NCBI GenBank assembly: GCA_049999765.1
Contig: JBNGIQ010009029.1
Coordinates: 167,601 to 210,973, forward strand
Source: Phaeoceros laevis
Taxonomy: Eukaryota > Anthocerotophyta > Anthocerotopsida > Notothyladales
Length of the DNA: 43,373 nucleotides
Direction: 5' to 3'
Shown here: positions 39,802 through 43,373 of the stretch, piece after piece
How the letters are laid out: each line of letters begins with the position of its first letter
Position numbering within the stretch: the first letter of the stretch is position 1
The notes under the pieces: model-generated
Databases searched by the model: none
What the model saw: the letters and a program-made list of their open reading frames with translations, nothing else
Told to the model about the DNA's origin: nothing
Made by a program: the position numbers and the translations under genes

Positions 39802-40571
39802 TTGGACAAAGGACTTGCTCGAGCTGTGCGAGACTATAGACAAGTGTTCCAACGTAATGGGTCTTGGAAGAAAGGGCCCTTTCTAATTGCTGACAATGTT
39901 TCAGAGCCGGCTTTTGAGATATGGGTGGACAAGCAAGATGGGCATTGGCGGTTGGCATGGGAGCCCAGCCAGTTGGAAGAAGATTGTCTGGAAGGTGGTG
40001 CAAACGGTACAGGATTTTGTTGGCTGTATGTAGATCCAGATGTGATTCATGAGTTGACTATAGGGCATATATCGATGGAGATGACAATACTTCTGAACGA
40101 CATGGGCGCATGACCTTTTGTTCGCTTCATGCACTCCGCCAGGATGCGATTGATTCGATGCCAGAAGGAGCCTGAATGGAGCATGGTTCCCAAGGATGAG
40201 CTGTTGCAAGCCATGCCTTCTGTTGTATTTGAAGTGTCTTACCATAACGAGTCATTTGCAGAGCTCAAACAGGAGGTACAACAATGGGTTGAAGGCAATG
40301 CTAGGCTAGGTTGGCCATTGGCATCAATATCGTAAAAAAGGAGCCGAGTGTAAGGAAGCCACGCAGACACAAGTTGCAAGCGTTTTGGATGAGACGTGGT
40401 GATCAAACGATTTCTCCCATAATGGATTTCTCAACAGGGGATGATGATTTTAATATAAGGATCCGAGTCGAAGATATTTTTGGTGGTATGAAACCCGACG
40501 TTAAGCCGTTCTTGGATTTCAAGCTCCAGCCTTTGCAGGTGGAGCTTAAAAGATTGCTCAATATCTTCTGA
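39802..40571 (+). pseudogene. Broken Uma2-like (PD-(D/E)XK nuclease-fold) gene
   Basis: Three pieces read in order: 39802-40113, then the same frame after an in-frame TGA at 40111-40113 to about 40318, then another frame from about 40314 to 40571. The middle piece has EPEWSMVPK followed by PSVVFEVSYHNESFAELKQ, which resembles the P-D...VVFEV..S....L pattern around the active site of Uma2-type restriction-endonuclease-fold proteins, known from bacteria and from fungi. After a one-base shift the text continues as LAIGINIVKKEP and DFNIRIRVEDIFGG, also in family style. The catalytic acid positions are only partly recognisable. The stop and the shift indicate a pseudogene, unless introns or sequencing errors explain them. 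Family assignment is tentative. Confidence 0.4.
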
Positions 40572-40648
40572 ACTAGGATGAGATTGAGGTATTCATTCCT
40601 ATACTTTTCTAGTATTCCTCTTAATGTACCGTTCAGTTGTTTGTTTGC

Positions 40649-40774
40649 AATTTCGGCCCAACGGCCACTCAATTTCGGCCCAGCGGCCAATCAATTCGGC
40701 CTAAGAGCCACTCAATTCGGCCTGAGGGCCACTCAATTCGGCAAAGTGCCACTCAATTCGGCTTTAAGCCACTC
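40649..40774. repeat. Six-unit tandem array with a conserved mini-stem
   Basis: Six units of 20-22 bp with the frame AATTCGGC...GCCACTC. The middle parts are GGCCCAACGGCC, GGCCCAGCGGCC, GGCCTAAGAGCC, GGCCTGAGGGCC, GGCAAAGTGCC and GGCTTTAAGCC. The stem pairs stay complementary although the bases change (fourth pair C-G, then A-T, then T-A); only unit 3 has a mismatch. It lies 80 bp after the broken nuclease-like gene. Confidence 0.85.
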
Positions 40775-40864
40775 CAAATCAAATCACTGCAAACACCAAA
40801 TGAAATCCTAACCCTAGATTAGAGTAGGATAGACTTAACAAGCTAACACTGCTTAACCACCATA

Positions 40865-41115
40865 GATTGACTAGCTAGGTAGCCTGCTACCTGGCAGGTC
40901 GCATGGTGGCGTGTTCAATTCCCTTGTGGAGTTGGTATAGCGCGGCTCTTTTCGACTACTACTACTACTTGTTGTATGCATGGGCATGGATGGGTAGGTC
41001 GTGGTATGCATTGGAAAGGGTGCTACCTTAACTACCCGGAGCCATATATATCTACGCAACAAGCGTTGGTCCTCAAGTGCTACATCCCCATTTCTCATGC
41101 GTCCATGGGATGACA
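40865..41115 (+). mobile_element. Candidate tRNA-derived SINE, copy 2
   Basis: TAGCTAGGTAGCC (A-box-like) is followed by GTGTTCAATTCCC (B-box-like, about 40907-40920). GGATGGGTAGGTCGTGG (40987-41003) is shared with copy 1 at 37876-37892, and the tail ATCCCCATTTCTCATGCGTC ... CATGGGAT resembles the tail of copy 1. The order of the shared blocks differs partly, so the copies are diverged or rearranged. Confidence 0.35.
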
Positions 41116-41250
41116 CTTCTTGTTGCTCCTATCCTATACTTATTGGCATACTGATGTATGTGATTGGAGTTATTATCGATGGTTTTGAAAGCATGTACAT
41201 AAAAAGTACGGTGAAAATATGGTGAAATTTCCAAGGCAAATAACCTTATA

Positions 41251-41571
41251 GTGAGACGTTCATGTGAGTACGTGGCTTGCCCAAAGCCCAAGTGTACAGG
41301 ATGCTCAATGAAGATTTGCCCAGATGATGTCATATCCAAATTTCATTTCTTTGACTCAACTACTTGGACCTTGTATCTCAAAACTTCGCCCAGAGATGAG
41401 CTCCATCCTCATAATATTATTGCCATGGTCCAACACCGTCTAGCTAGGCAATTGCCAAAATTATTTTGCACACATGTACTATCAAATTTCGGCAAAAAAA
41501 TATCTTTGCAAATTGTGACCATGCCTACCAATGTTCAGTTGCCAGTCGGAAAAGGCGAATTGCATGCATAA
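41251..41571 (+). other. Unrecognised cysteine-rich open frame
   Basis: A frame of about 106 codons starting with GTG, with CEYVACPKPKCTGCSMKICP near its start and no family that I recognise. The first ATG lies inside, so it may be a fragment of a longer degraded gene or a spliced exon (an AG precedes at several places). It sits in AT-rich DNA before the second assembly gap. Confidence 0.2.
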
Positions 41572-41834
41572 AAAGGCAAGTCAACATAATCTCTTTTTGG
41601 CGCCCTTAATCTCAGACGTAATTTCAACTAATCATGGTCTGTGAGAACCCGATGAAGTAGAACGTTGTGTCGAGGCTCTGAGAATCTGCAAGGTATTTTT
41701 CAAGCAGGGAGCTGTATAGTCACAATTGTAAACCGGTAATTGCACTAATGTGTGCGAAAAATTTGATATACTAGCATGTTTATTCCCTTTAGAATCCTTG
41801 CAGAGACTAGCCACTCTCCTAGCCTGAATAATCT

Positions 41835-41934
41835 NNNNNNNNNNNNNNNNNNNNNNNNNNNNNNNNNNNNNNNNNNNNNNNNNNNNNNNNNNNNNNNNNN
41901 NNNNNNNNNNNNNNNNNNNNNNNNNNNNNNNNNN
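41835..41934. other. Assembly gap (100 N)
   Basis: Exactly 100 undetermined bases. AATAATCT stands immediately before the gap (41827-41834) and again immediately after it (41935-41942), as if two contig ends overlapped but were not merged. Confidence 0.95.
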
Positions 41935-41942
41935 AATAATCT

Positions 41943-42578
41943 AGATACCATGGCTTTGATGCTCTCAAGCTGATAGAAGACCCCAAACAATGGAGAAACT
42001 TGCACTTGGGGTCCGACGTCTATCATTGTATTTCAGATATAAAAAAATATCTTCACGAAAAAATCATTGCGTGTTGTCCCCTTGAAGCCTCGTTTCTTGC
42101 TCTCTGGATCCATAGCGTTAGGAATCCTCGTGAACTTGAGATTTTTTTCACGTAAGCTGAACATCACTTCATACTATGGCCATGAGGAAGACACACTACC
42201 AGTTTGGTTTTGTTGAGCTTTCTCCTTCCTTTACCATTTTTCAAGTTTTCTAACTTCTGCTTGCATTATTCCTTGTGACTTCCTGCTTCAATGTTGCATC
42301 ATCGTCTTCATAATCTTTAGAAAAATATTGTCAATAAACAGAGAGCGAGCGGTACCGGTTGAATAAAACACGCATATTAGTCCTCATGGAGGCTATAGAG
42401 TTGCAGTATTTTAAGAAGGATATGAGTTTTGATCCAAGTTTGGATGTATTACAAGAAATGTCTCCTGCCTAGAGATATTAGAAGTAGGCTCACAATCTCT
42501 AATGTGTTTATGTGATGATATTGTTTGGTAAAACTGTTAAAAAATATATTTTATTGTGAGCTTTTTGTAATTTAGTTC
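41943..42578. other. AT-rich region without genes
   Basis: No frame of interest, no repeat and no RNA gene was recognised between the gap and the terminal-repeat element that follows. Confidence 0.3.
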
Positions 42579-42998
42579 TTAGCTGCAGCCTACAGCAAAA
42601 CGTACGTACGTTTCTGTTTCGATACGTTTCCATACGTTTGAACTTTTTTAGCTGTCCGTTTCCGAAGGGAGGGTATACCCCTATTAATAACTTTATATTA
42701 TGGGGGCGAGGAGGAGGGCGCGGGAGGAGGGCGGGGAGGAGGGTGCGGAGGAGGGCGCGGAGGAGGGCGAAGAGGGCGCGGGCTGGAGGAGGGCCAGGAG
42801 GAGGTAGCGGGCTGTTGGAGGAGGGCGTACCACATCCTCCAGGAAAGTAATGAATTTTTTTTATACTCCAACAACTTTTAATTAATGTCATCCCATCCCG
42901 TGCGTTTCACACGCGTTTCAAATGCACCGTACGTTCGAAACGCATTTCGGTGAAGCTTGAAACGCGTTGTTTCACCGAAACACGTTTTCCTCAACTAA
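42579..42998. mobile_element. Second, related terminal-repeat (hAT-like) element
   Basis: The left end TTAGCTGCAG (42579) and the right end, read on the other strand from 42998, TTAGTTGAGG, form imperfect inverted ends similar to those of the element at 16077. Both flanks are full of AAACG(CG)TTTC-type subterminal motifs (42599-42640 and 42901-42985). The core is a G-rich minisatellite. An 8-bp target duplication was not found, so the exact borders are uncertain. There is no coding capacity. Confidence 0.45.
42701..42815 (+). repeat. G-rich GGAGGAGGGCG minisatellite
   Basis: Repeats of GGAGGAGGGCG and variants, nearly pyrimidine-poor on this strand. Runs of three or more G at short spacing could form G-quadruplexes. 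It lies between the two subterminal repeat blocks of the element around it. Confidence 0.85.
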
Positions 42999-43373
42999 GA
43001 TTTAATTTTACGATATTAATATGGATTATTATTTATTATTTCTAATTTTAAAACTAATTTTATATCTCTATCAATATATTCAACAAAAAATTATCAAAAG
43101 TAGAAAAACCAAAGTTTAGCCGGAGATTAACTACTTAGGTTAGTTAACCAAAATTAGTAAATTAATAGTGATAGACCTTGATTCTTTAGTATATTATAGT
43201 TAATAATTCAAGGTTAGTATAGTTAATTTAGGTTAGTTAACTCGGGTTTTATTAGACCATAGCAATGAACCTTTCTACGTTGCCGTTTGCCTCGTATTTT
43301 GCTTATATTTTCCTGGGTTATACCACGAGACCTGAACCCAACTGGATTTTCCATTTATTCTGCGAGCCCTGCC
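42999..43373. other. AT-rich right edge
   Basis: Repeated TTAGTTAAC and GGTTAGT motifs, for example near 43138-43146 and 43230-43244, suggest old repeat sequence. No gene is seen. Confidence 0.35.

Noticed and set aside
42508-42891. 127-codon minus-strand frame rich in Leu/Pro/Ala/Arg
   Set aside because: It is the translation of the G-rich minisatellite inside the terminal-repeat element.

Overview
The window is nuclear DNA of a streptophyte plant. The gene set (peroxisomal polyamine oxidase, FtsH7/9-type chloroplast protease, Golgi class I alpha-mannosidase, GCR1 receptor, plastid-type copper chaperone CCS, ubiquitin-like/LRR protein, UNE2-like MFS carrier) is plant-specific in combination. 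Short GT-AG introns, dispersed plant-type repeats and a catalytic-type RtcA cyclase suggest a non-seed lineage (bryophyte or lycophyte grade), but the species cannot be fixed from this sequence. Two 100-N runs mark assembly gaps.

Layout. 1-816: no supported gene, a 43-bp tandem duplication. 817-3325 (-): nine-exon polyamine oxidase ending in the peroxisomal signal SRL. 3326-7203: gene-poor, with two TGCC-type microsatellites. 7204-8150 (-): frameshifted intronless SPAK/FRAY-like kinase copy, in AT-rich DNA that continues to a retroelement-type ORF with two tandem gag domains (10482-11828, -). 13448-15743 (-): ten-exon ubiquitin-like + LRR gene. 15744-19460: repeat-rich, with a hAT-like non-autonomous element carrying an 8-bp target-site duplication, a 39-bp repeat and an array of palindromes. 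19461-27231 (+): three closely spaced head-to-tail genes, FtsH7/9-like (13 exons), RtcA (1 exon) and UNE2-like MFS transporter (4 exons). 27540-30849 (-): fourteen-exon Golgi mannosidase I with one probable GC-AG intron. 32951-34774 (-): nine-exon GCR1. 35644-37324 (+): eight-exon CCS, divergent from GCR1 across 869 bp. 37325-43373: repeats, SINE-like copies, hairpin arrays, a broken Uma2-like nuclease-fold gene and a second terminal-repeat element.

The conserved genes are single-copy housekeeping functions of different compartments (peroxisome, chloroplast, Golgi, plasma membrane) and do not form an obvious pathway. Exon structures were built by reading splice sites that keep the conserved protein frames; total coding lengths agree with the known families. 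I found no defence system or CRISPR array. The most unusual signals are the intronless RtcA, the double-gag ORF, and three separate tandem arrays whose units are self-complementary, one of which changes sequence while keeping its stem paired.
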